A stretch of 47,584 bases of DNA from Candidatus Methanoflexus mossambicus (GCA_031261915.1 JAISIT010000126.1:1-47584); one strand, 5' to 3'. Positions 1-10,572 are shown, counted from the first letter of the stretch. The notes: a model not told the origin generated them from the sequence alone. Numbers and translations: made by a program.

Positions 1-156
<156 letters not shown>

Positions 157-202
157 TAAACGATATTATGAAAAAAATATTATAAAAATACGAGGAAAAA
201 AT

Positions 203-1423
203 ATGAAAAATAAAATTATTGGAATAATATGTTGTTTAATTTTAATATCTTCCATTAGTGCTGTTTCCAGTAGTGATTGGCCGATGTTTCAAAATAATCC
301 CCAACATACAGGATTTATTGAAGAAGCAGGAGATTTTGTAACAAATTTATGGACATTAAACTTAAAAACAATAATAAAATCTACTCCAGCTATTGAAAAT
401 AAAACAATATATGTAATTACGATTGATGGAATTTTAAATGCAATCAATATGGAGAATGGAGAAATAAATTGGACTTATGACTTCAAAGAAAAAATTACTG
501 CATCACCAGTTATAAATAATAGCTATTTATACATTGGAAGTGAAAAAGGATACATGTATAAAATTGATTTAAAAAATGAAAAGGTTTCATGGAAATTTAA
601 AGCCGATTCAGCTATTGAATCCACTGCTTCAATTAACAACGGAGTAATATACTTTGGAGATAATGATGGTAATGTATATGCATTAGATAGTGATGATGGA
701 TCTACTATTTTCAAAACAGAACTTGATGGTAAGATAAAAACATCACCACTGGTTGTTAATAATACTCTTTATATTGGGTCTGATGATGGAAGTTTTAATG
801 CACTAGATATCAATGATGGCAGTGAAATTTGGGAGTATGTTACTGGAGACAGTATATTATCATCAGCAGCTTATGGTGACGAGAAAGTTTACTTTGGAAG
901 TAATGATGGAAGTATTTATGCGCTCAACAGTGGCACTGGAGATGTTATATTTTCTTATGAACTTAAAAAAGCAGTAAAATCATCTCCAACAATTGATTTA
1001 AATGATAATTCTCTATATATTGGGAGTGATAATGGTAAGATTACAAACTTAGATTTAAGAGATGGAACATTTAAATGGGATAAAAGTATTGGTTCAGCTA
1101 TTAAAACTACAGCAAGTTTATACAACGACTCTTTAATCTTTGGAAGTGATGATGGTTCATTGAATATTATTAATAAATATACTGGTGAAGAAAAATTAAA
1201 ATACACACCAGGAACATTCTTATTCAATAAACCAATAACTGCATCACCTGTAATTTATGGTCAAAGTGTATTCATGGCTGGAGAAGACGGATATATCTAT
1301 AGTATGAATCTTGAAAAATTAGAAACTCCAAGTTCAGTATTTAGTTACTATACTGGAGGAATAATTTTAGTCATAGTTGTTATTTTAATTGTTGGAGCTA
1401 TTTATATAAAAAAAAGAAAATAA
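203..1423 (+). CDS. PQQ-like beta-propeller repeat protein, membrane-anchored and extracellular
   Basis: The start is the ATG at 203, 7 nt after GAGG (192-195), giving 406 aa. Further upstream the same frame only reads the microsatellite. An N-terminal signal peptide (MKNKIIG followed by a hydrophobic run to about residue 22) precedes the motif DWPMFQNNPQHTG, which is typical of PQQ-binding-like propellers. About seven repeats of the type 'xVYxGSDDGxxxALDxxDGxxxW' follow, then one C-terminal transmembrane helix (about residues 380-400) ending in KKRK. The layout implies an outward-facing propeller held at the membrane by its C-terminus. Such proteins are common adhesin- or binding-type surface proteins in methanogens; the ligand is unknown. 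The enzymatic quinone-site residues cannot be judged. Confidence 0.85.
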   Translation: MKNKIIGIICCLILISSISAVSSSDWPMFQNNPQHTGFIEEAGDFVTNLWTLNLKTIIKSTPAIENKTIYVITIDGILNAINMENGEINWTYDFKEKITASPVINNSYLYIGSEKGYMYKIDLKNEKVSWKFKADSAIESTASINNGVIYFGDNDGNVYALDSDDGSTIFKTELDGKIKTSPLVVNNTLYIGSDDGSFNALDINDGSEIWEYVTGDSILSSAAYGDEKVYFGSNDGSIYALNSGTGDVIFSYELKKAVKSSPTIDLNDNSLYIGSDNGKITNLDLRDGTFKWDKSIGSAIKTTASLYNDSLIFGSDDGSLNIINKYTGEEKLKYTPGTFLFNKPITASPVIYGQSVFMAGEDGYIYSMNLEKLETPSSVFSYYTGGIILVIVVILIVGAIYIKKRK

Positions 1424-1828
1424 TTAAATGATTTTTAAATAATTAAATCCTAATTAACTGATTTTTAAATAATTAAATTCATTAAATAATTTATATTTTA
1501 AAAATAATACTAATTAATATATATTAGAAATAAATAATCAATAATTATAGGAATACTAATTAAACTATATTTTTATATATAAACTTAATGATTAAAATCA
1601 AAAGGAAAATTATTTAAAAGCTATTAATAAAATATATATGATGTATATAAAAAAATTTTTATTTATTTAAAAATCTAAAAATGATTTTTATTTAAACTGG
1701 AAATTTTACCTATATTTATCTTAAATTTAATTTAAGAATCTTCTAAATTAATACGATTATGAATAATCATCTTCAATGAATTTAAATTATAATTTTATAT
1801 TAATGTAGTATGCTTAACATATTATAAC

Positions 1829-1867
1829 GTTAAATCAATAAAAGTTATAAAGTTAAATCAATAAAAG
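1829..1867. repeat. Two exact 16-bp direct repeats upstream of mtd
   Basis: GTTAAATCAATAAAAG occurs at 1829-1844 and again at 1852-1867, a centre-to-centre distance of 23 bp or about two helical turns. The pair lies 102-140 bp before the mtd start codon. It could be a tandem regulator or activator site; low sequence complexity could also produce it. Confidence 0.6.
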
Positions 1868-1915
1868 GTTAATAAATCATATTATTTTAAAAATTAGATT
1901 CTTATAGATTAAATA

Positions 1916-1935
1916 ATCATATTTGCAAATATGAT
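1916..1935. promoter_or_regulatory. 20-bp perfect palindrome, candidate mtd operator
   Basis: ATCATATTTG is followed directly by its exact reverse complement CAAATATGAT. It abuts an AT-rich TATA-like box at 1937-1946 and ends 33 bp before the mtd ATG. A dimeric regulator bound here would compete with or recruit TBP/TFB. The sequence is direct evidence; the operator function is inferred. Confidence 0.55.
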
Positions 1936-1968
1936 AAATATATAATAAAAAACTTTTAAAGTGATAAA

Positions 1969-2799
1969 ATGGTAGTTAAAATTGGAATTATAAAAAGTGG
2001 AAATATTGGAACTTCACCAGTATTAGATTTATTATTAGATGAAAGAGCAGATAGACCTAATATAGATGTTAGAGTTATCGGCTCTGGAGCTAAAATGAAT
2101 CCTGAACAATGCGAAGAAGTTGTTCCTAAAGTTAAAGAATTCAACCCTGACTTTGCAATCTTTATCAGCCCTAATCCAGGTGCTCCAGGACCTGCTAAAG
2201 CAAGAGAACTCTTATCTTCTTATGATATTCCTGCAGTCATCATTGGTGATGCTCCAGGAGCAGGTAAAAAAGATGAAATGAAAGAACAAGGATTAGGTTA
2301 CATCATCGTCAAAGGCGACCCAATGATTGGTGCAAGAAGAGAATTACTCGACCCAACAGAAATGGCTTCTTTCAATGCTGATGTTATTAAAGTTTTAGCT
2401 TTAACTGGTGCTTACAGAATTGTTCAAGATGCTATTGATGCTTTAGTTGCTGATGCTGAAGCAGGTAAAGAATTAGCATTACCTGAAATTATCATCACCG
2501 CTGAAAAAGCTGCTGAAGCTGCTGGTTTTACTAACACTTATGCTAAAGCAAAAGCTATTGCTGCTTACACTGCAGCTGAAAAAGTAGCAGATCTCGACTT
2601 AAAAGGTTGTTTCATGGTCAAAGAATCTGATAAATACATACCTTTAGTTGCTGCTGCTCACGAATTAATAGCTGTTGCTGCTAAATTAGCTACTGAAGCA
2701 AGAGATATTGAAAAATCTAATGATACTGTTTTAAGAACTCCTCACGGTGCTGACGGTTCTACTGTTTCAAAAACTGTATTATTAGAAAAACCACAATAG
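1969..2799 (+). CDS. mtd: F420-dependent methylene-tetrahydromethanopterin dehydrogenase
   Basis: Mtd catalyses reversible F420H2-dependent reduction of methenyl-H4MPT to methylene-H4MPT, a core cytoplasmic step of CO2-reducing methanogenesis. The 276-aa length is that of the family. The N-terminus MVVKIGIIKSGNIGTSPVLDLLLDE is the family signature, followed by ISPNPGAPGPAKARELL near residue 64 and IIGDAPGAGKKDE near residue 90. The codons are more G+C-rich than the neighbours (GCT, GGT, CTC, ATC), as expected for a highly expressed gene. GTGAT (1961-1965) is a Shine-Dalgarno with 3-nt spacing. A 20-bp palindrome lies at its promoter and a hairpin-T-tract terminator follows it. Transcription is monocistronic by layout. 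Confidence 0.97.
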   Translation: MVVKIGIIKSGNIGTSPVLDLLLDERADRPNIDVRVIGSGAKMNPEQCEEVVPKVKEFNPDFAIFISPNPGAPGPAKARELLSSYDIPAVIIGDAPGAGKKDEMKEQGLGYIIVKGDPMIGARRELLDPTEMASFNADVIKVLALTGAYRIVQDAIDALVADAEAGKELALPEIIITAEKAAEAAGFTNTYAKAKAIAAYTAAEKVADLDLKGCFMVKESDKYIPLVAAAHELIAVAAKLATEARDIEKSNDTVLRTPHGADGSTVSKTVLLEKPQ

Positions 2800-2823
2800 A
2801 TTTGTTTCAATTATATAAATTAT

Positions 2824-2860
2824 AAGGAGTTTTTCTCCTTTACTTTTTCTTTTTTTTTTA
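2824..2860 (+). terminator. Hairpin plus T-tract terminator after mtd
   Basis: AAGGAG (2824-2829), a TTTTT loop and CTCCTT (2835-2840) form a 6-bp stem. It is followed by a T-rich tract to about 2860, and begins 25 bp after the mtd stop codon. Confidence 0.65.
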
Positions 2861-3240
2861 GTTTTTCAAAATATTTATACTCATTTAAGATATTTTAATT
2901 CACTATTTTTTAAATTAAACTATTTAATATTAATATTTCTATTATACTACTTCTAATTCTCTAATTTCTATTTAATTCATTGATTTATTATTCATTGATT
3001 TATTGTTTTATAGTTATTTAATACTTCTTCTTTTATTTAATTTTAAATTAATTGTTGATTTTAACACTAACTTTGATAATTCAATTAATATAATACAATA
3101 TTAAATAAAAATAATAACATTTATATAATACTTTATAGATATAAAAGTAATAATAAAACTATGAATATTTAATAAAATGATAATACTCAATAAAATGATA
3201 ATAATTAATAAAATGATAATAAGTAACGGTTGATGATAAA
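2861..3240. other. Intergenic region upstream of the HD-domain gene, with a 3x repeat
   Basis: A+T-rich with no recognisable gene. AATAAAATGATAAT occurs three times (3171-3184, 3189-3202, 3207-3220) at an 18-bp period, just before the start of the next gene. Each copy resembles the local GATAAAATG start context without opening a useful frame. Confidence 0.6.
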
Positions 3241-4572
3241 ATGGAAAAATTAATTGAATTATTTTTTAATGCTGCGAGTATGGAAAGATGGAATGACCAT
3301 ATAAGACCAGTAAGTTTAGTTGAATTAGATAAACAAGCACATAAAATTATTATTGCATATATGATAGCTAAAATAGAAGAAGATGAAGGAAAACATGATA
3401 TAAACTGGATAAATATTATAAATAAATTCTTATTTGACTTTTTTTACAGAATTGTCTTAACTGATTTAAAACCACCAGTTTTTCATGAATTAATGAAAAA
3501 GAAAAAGAATGAATTAAATCAATATGTACTGGGGAAAATTAAACCATTATTAGATGATTTCTCTTTAGATTATGGTAAAATGTTTGAATCTCATGTTAAT
3601 TGTGAAAAAAATACTATTGAAGATAGAATTATAAATGCTGCGCATTATCTTGCAACTGATTGGGAATTTAAAATAATATACAATGCTGGACCATTTATTT
3701 ACGGCATAGACAAAACAAAAGAAAATATTGAAAAACAAATTGAATACCATTATGATTTAAAAGGTGTATCAAAGCTAAAATTGTCTAAAGACCTTTATGG
3801 ATTTATGGATTTATGTGGGCAACTCAGATTTCAAAAAAGATGGGCTCATACTCCACGAGTTCCTGAAACATCAGTTTTAGGGCACATGCTTGTTGTAGCT
3901 ACTACAAGCTATTTATTTGCACTCCAATCCCTTGAAAACCCATGTGAAAAAAGATTATACAATGATTTCTTTGGAGGATTATTTCATGATCTTCCAGAAG
4001 TATTGACTAAAGACATTATTTCTCCAGTTAAAAGATCTGTAAAAGGTTTAGAAGACATAATAAAAGATTTAGAAGAATCACAAATGGATAAACATATTTA
4101 CAACCTTTTACCAAACGAATGGGTAGAAGAATTAAAATATTTAACTGTAGATGAGTTTGAAAATAAAATAACTATAAAGACTGAGATAAGTAATAAAACA
4201 AATAATAAAATAAAAAATAAAGTAACAAATAAAGTAACAAATAAAGTAAAAAAAGAAAATAATGAAAAAATAGGACATAAAAGTGGTAAATACATAGAAA
4301 ATGAAATGAAAAAAGAAATTAAAATAGTTTCATTTGAAGATTACAATAAATACAATTTAAACAAATACAATCCACTAGATGGAAAATTAATAGATGTAGC
4401 TGATAAATTAGCAGCTTTTGCAGAAGCAAAATTATCAATACGTCATGGATTAACATCAAAAGCATTAGAAAACGCAGTTAAAAGCATAAAAGAAGAAAAT
4501 TTAAATAAAAATATTCCAAATTTAAATATAAAACAGATATATGAAAATTTAGAAAAAATAATTGAAGATTGA
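3241..4572 (+). CDS. HD-domain phosphohydrolase, YfbR-like
   Basis: A 443-aa protein with an HD metal-dependent phosphohydrolase domain in its second half. Visible ligands are H215 (ETSVLGHM), H249-D250 (GLFHDLPEVLT) and a C-terminal D385/D388 (DVADKLAAFAEA). The order and the DK-A motif recall YfbR-type 5'-deoxynucleotidases, though the substrate here is not known. The N-terminal 190 residues are a family-specific helical region. A Lys/Asn-rich insert (about residues 315-350, repeats of the type TNKVTNKVKKENN) interrupts the HD domain between the second and last metal ligands. GATGAT sits 4 nt before the ATG. Confidence 0.75.
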   Translation: MEKLIELFFNAASMERWNDHIRPVSLVELDKQAHKIIIAYMIAKIEEDEGKHDINWINIINKFLFDFFYRIVLTDLKPPVFHELMKKKKNELNQYVLGKIKPLLDDFSLDYGKMFESHVNCEKNTIEDRIINAAHYLATDWEFKIIYNAGPFIYGIDKTKENIEKQIEYHYDLKGVSKLKLSKDLYGFMDLCGQLRFQKRWAHTPRVPETSVLGHMLVVATTSYLFALQSLENPCEKRLYNDFFGGLFHDLPEVLTKDIISPVKRSVKGLEDIIKDLEESQMDKHIYNLLPNEWVEELKYLTVDEFENKITIKTEISNKTNNKIKNKVTNKVTNKVKKENNEKIGHKSGKYIENEMKKEIKIVSFEDYNKYNLNKYNPLDGKLIDVADKLAAFAEAKLSIRHGLTSKALENAVKSIKEENLNKNIPNLNIKQIYENLEKIIED

Positions 4573-4598
4573 AACTTAAACAATAATCCAAAAAATGA

Positions 4599-5180
4599 TT
4601 AGATTACACCTTTAGTGGATGGAATTTTTTCATTTTCTATTTTAATAGCTTCTTTAATAGCTTTAGCAAATGATTTAAATAAAGCTTCTACTTTATGATG
4701 ATCATTTGTTCCTTCAACTTTTCCATGGATATTAATCTTAGCAGAACTTGCAAAAGATTCAAAAAAATGAGGAATAACCTCGCTTGTCATATCACCAATT
4801 TTATATCCATTAAAATCAATAGCTATTTTATTATAACTTCTTCCACCAATATCAATAGCCACAATAGCTATTGATTCATCCATAGGGACTATTGCATCAG
4901 CCATTCGCTTAATTCCTTTTTTATTTCCAATAGCTTGTAAAAATCCTTCACCTAAAAGTATTCCTATGTCTTCTATGGTGTGATGATCATCAATTTCAAT
5001 ATCTCCCTTAGCTATTACATTTAAATCAATAAAACTATGTTTTGAAAAGGATTCAAGCATGTGATTAAAGAAATTAACTCCTGTATCTATATTATAATTT
5101 CCATCACCATCTAAATTAAGTTTTATTTCTATATCGGTTTCTGATGTTTTTCTTGAAACTTCAGCTATTCTATTATTCAT
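4599..5180 (-). CDS. hisB: Imidazoleglycerol-phosphate dehydratase
   Basis: HisB removes water from imidazole-glycerol phosphate in histidine biosynthesis; the enzyme is a cytoplasmic 24-mer with Mn. The 193-aa length fits the monofunctional enzyme. Signatures are [15 protein letters not shown] near residue 36, the metal motif DDHHTIED near residue 64, and the second metal motif [14 protein letters not shown] near residue 157. I chose the start [12 protein letters not shown] because GGTGAT (complement of 5184-5189) lies 3 nt before it; an upstream in-frame ATG at 5201 has no such site. The his pathway is scattered here, since hisE lies 21 kb away. Confidence 0.95.
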   Translation of the reverse strand: MNNRIAEVSRKTSETDIEIKLNLDGDGNYNIDTGVNFFNHMLESFSKHSFIDLNVIAKGDIEIDDHHTIEDIGILLGEGFLQAIGNKKGIKRMADAIVPMDESIAIVAIDIGGRSYNKIAIDFNGYKIGDMTSEVIPHFFESFASSAKINIHGKVEGTNDHHKVEALFKSFAKAIKEAIKIENEKIPSTKGVI

Positions 5181-5261
5181 TTTATCACCATTATTTATCA
5201 TGACAATAATAAAAACAGTTAAAATATCTTAAAAATCATTAAAATAGTAATTAATATCTAA

Positions 5262-5501
5262 TTAATTAATAGGAACTAATCTATTCTGTTCAATACCTTC
5301 AGCATCATTAGGTCCATCTCTATCAACTAAAATAGCTCCTTCTGGACATCTTGAAGCACATAATGTACAAATATGGCAATATTTTAGATTACTTGCATGA
5401 GCTATCTTATTTATTTTCCATATTATCTGTCCTTTAGGACAAATATCCTTACATTTCCCACATCCAGTACATTTATCTTCATCTACAAAAATTCTTAAAA
5501 T
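5262..5501 (-). CDS. 2[4Fe-4S] ferredoxin without a standard start codon
   Basis: Translation gives a small protein with two ferredoxin cluster motifs, CTGCGKCKDICP and CHICTLCASRCP (each C-x2-C-x2-C-x3-C-P), followed by EGAILVDRDGP. It is an 8Fe electron carrier of the methanogen type. The frame is open from 5555 down to TAA at 5264-5262, yet it has no ATG, GTG or TTG. The placed start is ATT (5501-5499), which begins ILRIFVDEDKC and has GGTGGT 3 nt upstream, for 79 aa. Either ATT initiates, or a base change or sequencing error has removed the start. It lies 81 bp upstream of hisB on the same strand. Confidence 0.75.
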   Translation of the reverse strand: MLRIFVDEDKCTGCGKCKDICPKGQIIWKINKIAHASNLKYCHICTLCASRCPEGAILVDRDGPNDAEGIEQNRLVPIN

Positions 5502-5624
5502 ACAACCACCAAAATTAGATTCGTTATTATTATATTTAAATACTTTTTTATTTATTTAAATACTTTTTTATTTATTTAAATAAGTTAGTATTGCTTAAAA
5601 TGACATGTATTAGTTAAAATAATA

Positions 5625-6455
<831 letters not shown>

Positions 6456-6742
6456 ATTTAATGAATTTTATGTAATGAACCTGCAATTATAAAAAAATAT
6501 TTATTTTAATATTATGTTCCTCAATGAATTTATATATTTGGCAATTGATTATGTATTTTTAGCATTATATGAATGAATATTTATAAAATTAGTATATTTT
6601 CTATAAAATTAAATAAAATCTAAATTAAATAAAATCTAATATATTTAATTATAAACTACTATTATAAACTACTATTATAAAATAGTAGTATAAACTATTA
6701 TTATGAAATTTATTATTATAATATTTATTATTATTGCCTTAT

Positions 6743-8299
6743 CTATTTATTATAAAATTTTTTAATTATATTCATGATTTTAATAATTATTTTAGATAAT
6801 GGTCCAAATTTAGTAGAATAAGAACTAATTACATCTAAATCTTCAGTTGAAAATGTTTTTGTTAGTATAAGAAATATTAAAAATGCTATTGGACAAATTA
6901 TAAAACCATAAATAAGACCAGAAACAGTATTCGGCAATAAAAGTATAATAATTCCCATTAAAATTCCTGAAAATAGTGTTTTAAGGAAAAATTTAACTGG
7001 AAACTTAGATTTAGTAAGTTTAAATGATAAAAACACTATGGGTAACATTAAAACAAAACAAGCTATTGTAGTAGCTATTGAAGCACCTTCAATTCCCCAA
7101 ATAGGAACCAATATCCAGTTTAAAACTAATGATAAAATAGCTCCACCTGCAAGAATATACATGGGGATACGAGGATTACCAATTCCCTGAATAATCCCTG
7201 AAGAAATAGCAAACATGGAATAAAATCCCATACCAATAGCTAAAATTCCTAATGCTGTAGCACCAGTAGAATAATCTAAATTTGTAAAATAAACTAACTC
7301 TAAAATAGGTTTAGAAAACAAAAAAATAGCTATACACATTGGAATAATTATTAAAAGTGAATATCTATAACTTTGAGAAATATATTTCCCTAATTGAGTA
7401 TAATTTTTACGAGCAAAAGCTGCTGAAGTTGCAGGAAGAATTGTCGTAGCTATTGAAGATGATATGATTAAAGGAAAACGAGAAATAGGATCTGCAGCAC
7501 CAAAATATCCTACCCATCGGGCTTCAAGAAATCTTGCAAGAACAAAAGTTGAAATAGCAAAAATGCCCATTTCTGCAAGGGCAGTAATTATAACTGGAAT
7601 AGAAAACCATATAATTTTTTTTCCAAGCTTTAATTCGTCTTTAATTGAAAATTTAACGTCATTTTCTGGTTTTGGAATATATTTATACATATATTTTTTA
7701 AAAATAAAGACTGAAACTATTGCAGAAGCTGCAAAAGCAATTGCTGAACCAAAAACTGCCCCTACGACTGAAAAACCAATAATAACAAGAGCAGTGGCAA
7801 AAAGAATCATACAAATTTGTTCAACAGCACGAGTATAAAGAATATACTCCATTTTATATACTCCCTGAAAAGCACCTCTAAATCCTCCAACAATAACACT
7901 AAAAGGAGTTATAAGACCTACAGCTTGAAGGGGAATAAGAGCTTCTGGTTTATTAAAAAAATCATTAGCCATCCAAGGTGCTACCCAAAATACAATGATT
8001 AAAGTAGATAATAATCCTAAAAAGATCATAATCTTCAATGATGTATAAATTGTTTGGCGAGCCAAAGCATTATCATCTAATGCAGTATACTCTGAAATAT
8101 ATTTAGCTATTGCAGGGGGAATTCCTCCAGCAGCCAATACTTGGAAAATACCTTGAAATTGGAGTGTTGTAGTTAAAATACCATAAGATGCAGGTCCTAA
8201 AAGCATTGCCATGATAAAACGATAAACATATCCCCCAATACGAAATATAAAATTACCTGCCATTATAATGGCACTACCTTTAGCTATTTTAGAACTCAA
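6743..8299 (-). CDS. Polysaccharide/lipid-linked oligosaccharide flippase (MOP/PST type)
   Basis: A 518-aa integral membrane protein with about 14 hydrophobic segments. Its N-terminus (AKGSAIIMAGNFIFRIGGYVYRF, then LLGPASYGILTTTLQF) is that of the polysaccharide-transport branch of the MOP exporter superfamily (RfbX/SpoVB-like). Such proteins flip lipid-linked sugar units across the membrane for surface polymer or cell-wall assembly. The start is a TTG with GGTGAT (complement of 8304-8309) 4 nt upstream. The glycosyltransferase genes at 12-19 kb on the same strand may supply its substrate, but they are not adjacent, so that link is inferred. Confidence 0.85.
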   Translation of the reverse strand: MSSKIAKGSAIIMAGNFIFRIGGYVYRFIMAMLLGPASYGILTTTLQFQGIFQVLAAGGIPPAIAKYISEYTALDDNALARQTIYTSLKIMIFLGLLSTLIIVFWVAPWMANDFFNKPEALIPLQAVGLITPFSVIVGGFRGAFQGVYKMEYILYTRAVEQICMILFATALVIIGFSVVGAVFGSAIAFAASAIVSVFIFKKYMYKYIPKPENDVKFSIKDELKLGKKIIWFSIPVIITALAEMGIFAISTFVLARFLEARWVGYFGAADPISRFPLIISSSIATTILPATSAAFARKNYTQLGKYISQSYRYSLLIIIPMCIAIFLFSKPILELVYFTNLDYSTGATALGILAIGMGFYSMFAISSGIIQGIGNPRIPMYILAGGAILSLVLNWILVPIWGIEGASIATTIACFVLMLPIVFLSFKLTKSKFPVKFFLKTLFSGILMGIIILLLPNTVSGLIYGFIICPIAFLIFLILTKTFSTEDLDVISSYSTKFGPLSKIIIKIMNIIKKFYNK

Positions 8300-8409
8300 T
8301 TAATCACCAACATCAATATTTAATAATTATTTAAACTTATCCAATAGTATTTTAATAAATTATTTTCATAATCAATTATTTTTCATAATCAATTATTTTT
8401 CATAATCAC

Positions 8410-8997
8410 TTATTTTTTATAATCAATTAAATACTGTGAAAAATATTTTAAAGTCATTTTTAAGGAATTAAGACCATATTCATCATCTTTAACACCTTCA
8501 ACAGTATCTTGAGACCATAAACAAGCTCCAATATTAGCACCAAATTGACCACCACTTATAGGAATTATTCCACTAAGCAAATAATATGTGTTAATCTGGG
8601 CAATAGCTAATTCTTGACCTCCTGCACGATCTCCACCAATAGCTATTGACATTCCAACTTTTCCCCTTAAAATATTTATATCTTTAGCACTTAAAGCCCT
8701 ACAACGATCCATAACTGCTTTTAATTGAGCAGAAACACCTCCATTATACATGGGAGATGCCATAATAATACCATCTGCTCTTTTAAGCAAATCATATATT
8801 TCCACCATGTCGTCACGATTAATACATTCCTTGTTAGTGATGCAATAATCACAATGGACACATGGTGCGATTTTTTTCCCTCGAATAGTGACAAATTTTG
8901 TTTCAAATCCTTTTTTCTCTAAATCTAAAAGGGATTCCTTTAAAACATATTCCGTTGCTTGGTTTCTTGGACTTCCACAAATTCCTAAGACTAACAT
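8410..8997 (-). CDS. Iron-sulfur flavoprotein / NADPH-dependent FMN reductase family
   Basis: A 195-aa flavodoxin-fold protein. The phosphate-binding loop ICGSPRNQATEY at the N-terminus and SPMYNGGVSAQLKAVMDR near residue 92 bind FMN. The compact motif C46-x2-C49-x2-C52-x5-C58 is that of Methanosarcina-type iron-sulfur flavoproteins (Isf), which carry one [4Fe-4S] cluster and move electrons from ferredoxin to small acceptors such as O2 or peroxide. A detoxification role is known for the family and inferred here. The ends match the family, and no operon partner is evident. Confidence 0.88.
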   Translation of the reverse strand: MLVLGICGSPRNQATEYVLKESLLDLEKKGFETKFVTIRGKKIAPCVHCDYCITNKECINRDDMVEIYDLLKRADGIIMASPMYNGGVSAQLKAVMDRCRALSAKDINILRGKVGMSIAIGGDRAGGQELAIAQINTYYLLSGIIPISGGQFGANIGACLWSQDTVEGVKDDEYGLNSLKMTLKYFSQYLIDYKK

Positions 8998-8999
8998 TT

Positions 9000-9423
9000 T
9001 AAAACCAATTAAAATTTAATTATAAAATTTAATTATAAATAAAAAAAATAAGTAAAATGAGTAATAAATTAATATTAAATATATAAATATATACAATATA
9101 CTAATTATAACTTTTATATTTATTGATTTGAATAATATTAAATATTAAATATTAAATATAAAAATTAAAATAAAAATATTAAAATTTATTAAATTTATTA
9201 AAAATATTAAAAGTATAATTAAATTTATTAAAAGTATAATTAAATTTATTAAAATTATATTAAAAATATATTAAAAATATTGAAAATAAGTATAAAATTA
9301 ATTATAAAAATAAGTAAAAATAAGTAAAAAATTGACTATAAAAATTAAATTAATAGATAGATTATCTTAATTTTAAAAATCAATAGCTAAATTATCTTAA
9401 TTTTAAAAAATTATAGGGATATT
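9000..9423. other. Intergenic A/T region between divergent flavoprotein and cofG genes
   Basis: Almost pure A+T with short direct repeats (units close to TTAAATTTATTAAAAGTATAA between about 9195 and 9260, and ATTATCTTAATTTTAAAAA twice at 9361-9411). It must hold the promoters of the divergent neighbours, but none stands out. No coding potential seen. Confidence 0.6.
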
Positions 9424-10572
9424 ATGACATTATTTGATGATAATACATTTAAAGACGATATAAATAAAAAAGATATGAAAAATATCTTAAAAGAAGAAAA
9501 TTTAATTAAATTGATAAATGTAAAAAATGATGATTTATTGAAATTAATGAATTTAGCAAATTCTAGTCGTGAAAATAATGAAATAACATATTCTAAAAAT
9601 GTTTTTATTCCATTAACTGAGATTTGTAGAAATACTTGTGGTTATTGTGTATTTAAAAAAGAAGATACTGATAAAAATGCAATAATTTTAAAAGAAAAAA
9701 ATGAAATAATTAATGAATTAAAAATATCCGAAAAATATGGATGTAAAGAAGCAATGCTTGCTTTTGGAGAACAAGCTGATGAAAATACTATTGTAAAAAA
9801 TAAATTAAATACATTAGGATATTCTAATATTATAGATTACACTTATGATGTTTGTGAAGAAATTATAAACAAAACTAACTTACTTCCACATACCAATTGT
9901 GGAATATTAAGTTATGAAGAGATGAAAAAATTAAAAGAAGTTAATGTATCTATGGGAATGATGTTAGAAAATTCCTCACCACGATTAATGGAAACAATAG
10001 CTCATAAAGATAGTCCAGGAAAAGATCCAACTATTCGACTTGAAGTAATAAAAAATGCAGGAAAATTAAAGATTCCATATACCACAGGAATATTAATTGG
10101 TATTGGTGAAACAAAAGAAGAAATAATAAAATCACTTTTAGATATTAAAAAAATAAATGATAAATATGGACATATCCAAGAGATAATCATTCAGAATTTT
10201 AAACCAAAAGATGGAATAGCTATGGAAAATTATAAAGAGCCAAGTTTAATAGATATGATACGAACAGTAGCTGTTTCGAAGCTTATTTTCCCAAATGTTA
10301 GTATTCAAGTCCCTCCAAATCTAAATTTACACACAAATCAAATCTTTTTATTCTCTGGATGTGATGATTGGGGAGGAGTTTCGCCTGTAAGTCATGATTA
10401 TGTCAATCCAGAAGCAGAATGGCCAAAAATAGAAGAATTAAAAATATTAACCAATGATGCTGGATTTAAATTAAATGAAAGGTTAGCTATTTATGATAAA
10501 TATATTAATAATGAATTTTTAGATGAAAAAATAAAAAATAAAGCATTAAGTTTAAAAAAAGAGCTTAATTAA
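9424..10572 (+). CDS. cofG: 7,8-didemethyl-8-hydroxy-5-deazariboflavin synthase, CofG subunit
   Basis: CofG is a radical SAM enzyme that, with CofH, builds the deazaflavin chromophore F0 of coenzyme F420 from tyrosine and a ribityl-uracil. The SAM cluster motif is C68-x3-C72-x2-C75 within FIPLTEICRNTCGYC, the standard CofG context. TGILIGIGETKEEI near residue 220 and the C-terminal SGCDDWGGVSPVSHDYVNPEAEWP are also family signatures. At 382 aa it is of normal length with a low-complexity Lys/Asn N-terminus. cofH is not in the window. F420 made by this route is used by Mtd, encoded 7 kb away. Confidence 0.95.
   Translation: MTLFDDNTFKDDINKKDMKNILKEENLIKLINVKNDDLLKLMNLANSSRENNEITYSKNVFIPLTEICRNTCGYCVFKKEDTDKNAIILKEKNEIINELKISEKYGCKEAMLAFGEQADENTIVKNKLNTLGYSNIIDYTYDVCEEIINKTNLLPHTNCGILSYEEMKKLKEVNVSMGMMLENSSPRLMETIAHKDSPGKDPTIRLEVIKNAGKLKIPYTTGILIGIGETKEEIIKSLLDIKKINDKYGHIQEIIIQNFKPKDGIAMENYKEPSLIDMIRTVAVSKLIFPNVSIQVPPNLNLHTNQIFLFSGCDDWGGVSPVSHDYVNPEAEWPKIEELKILTNDAGFKLNERLAIYDKYINNEFLDEKIKNKALSLKKELN

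Larger units (their letters stand above)
1424..1968. other. 545-bp intergenic region upstream of mtd
   Basis: Very A+T-rich, with no open frame resembling a protein. It holds an exact 16-bp direct repeat (1829-1844 and 1852-1867), a 20-bp palindrome (1916-1935) and a TATA-like box (1937-1946), all just before mtd. Confidence 0.7.

Noticed and set aside
7464-7838. 124-codon plus-strand open frame inside the flippase
   Set aside because: It is antisense to a clear 14-helix membrane protein and shows no domain or start signal.
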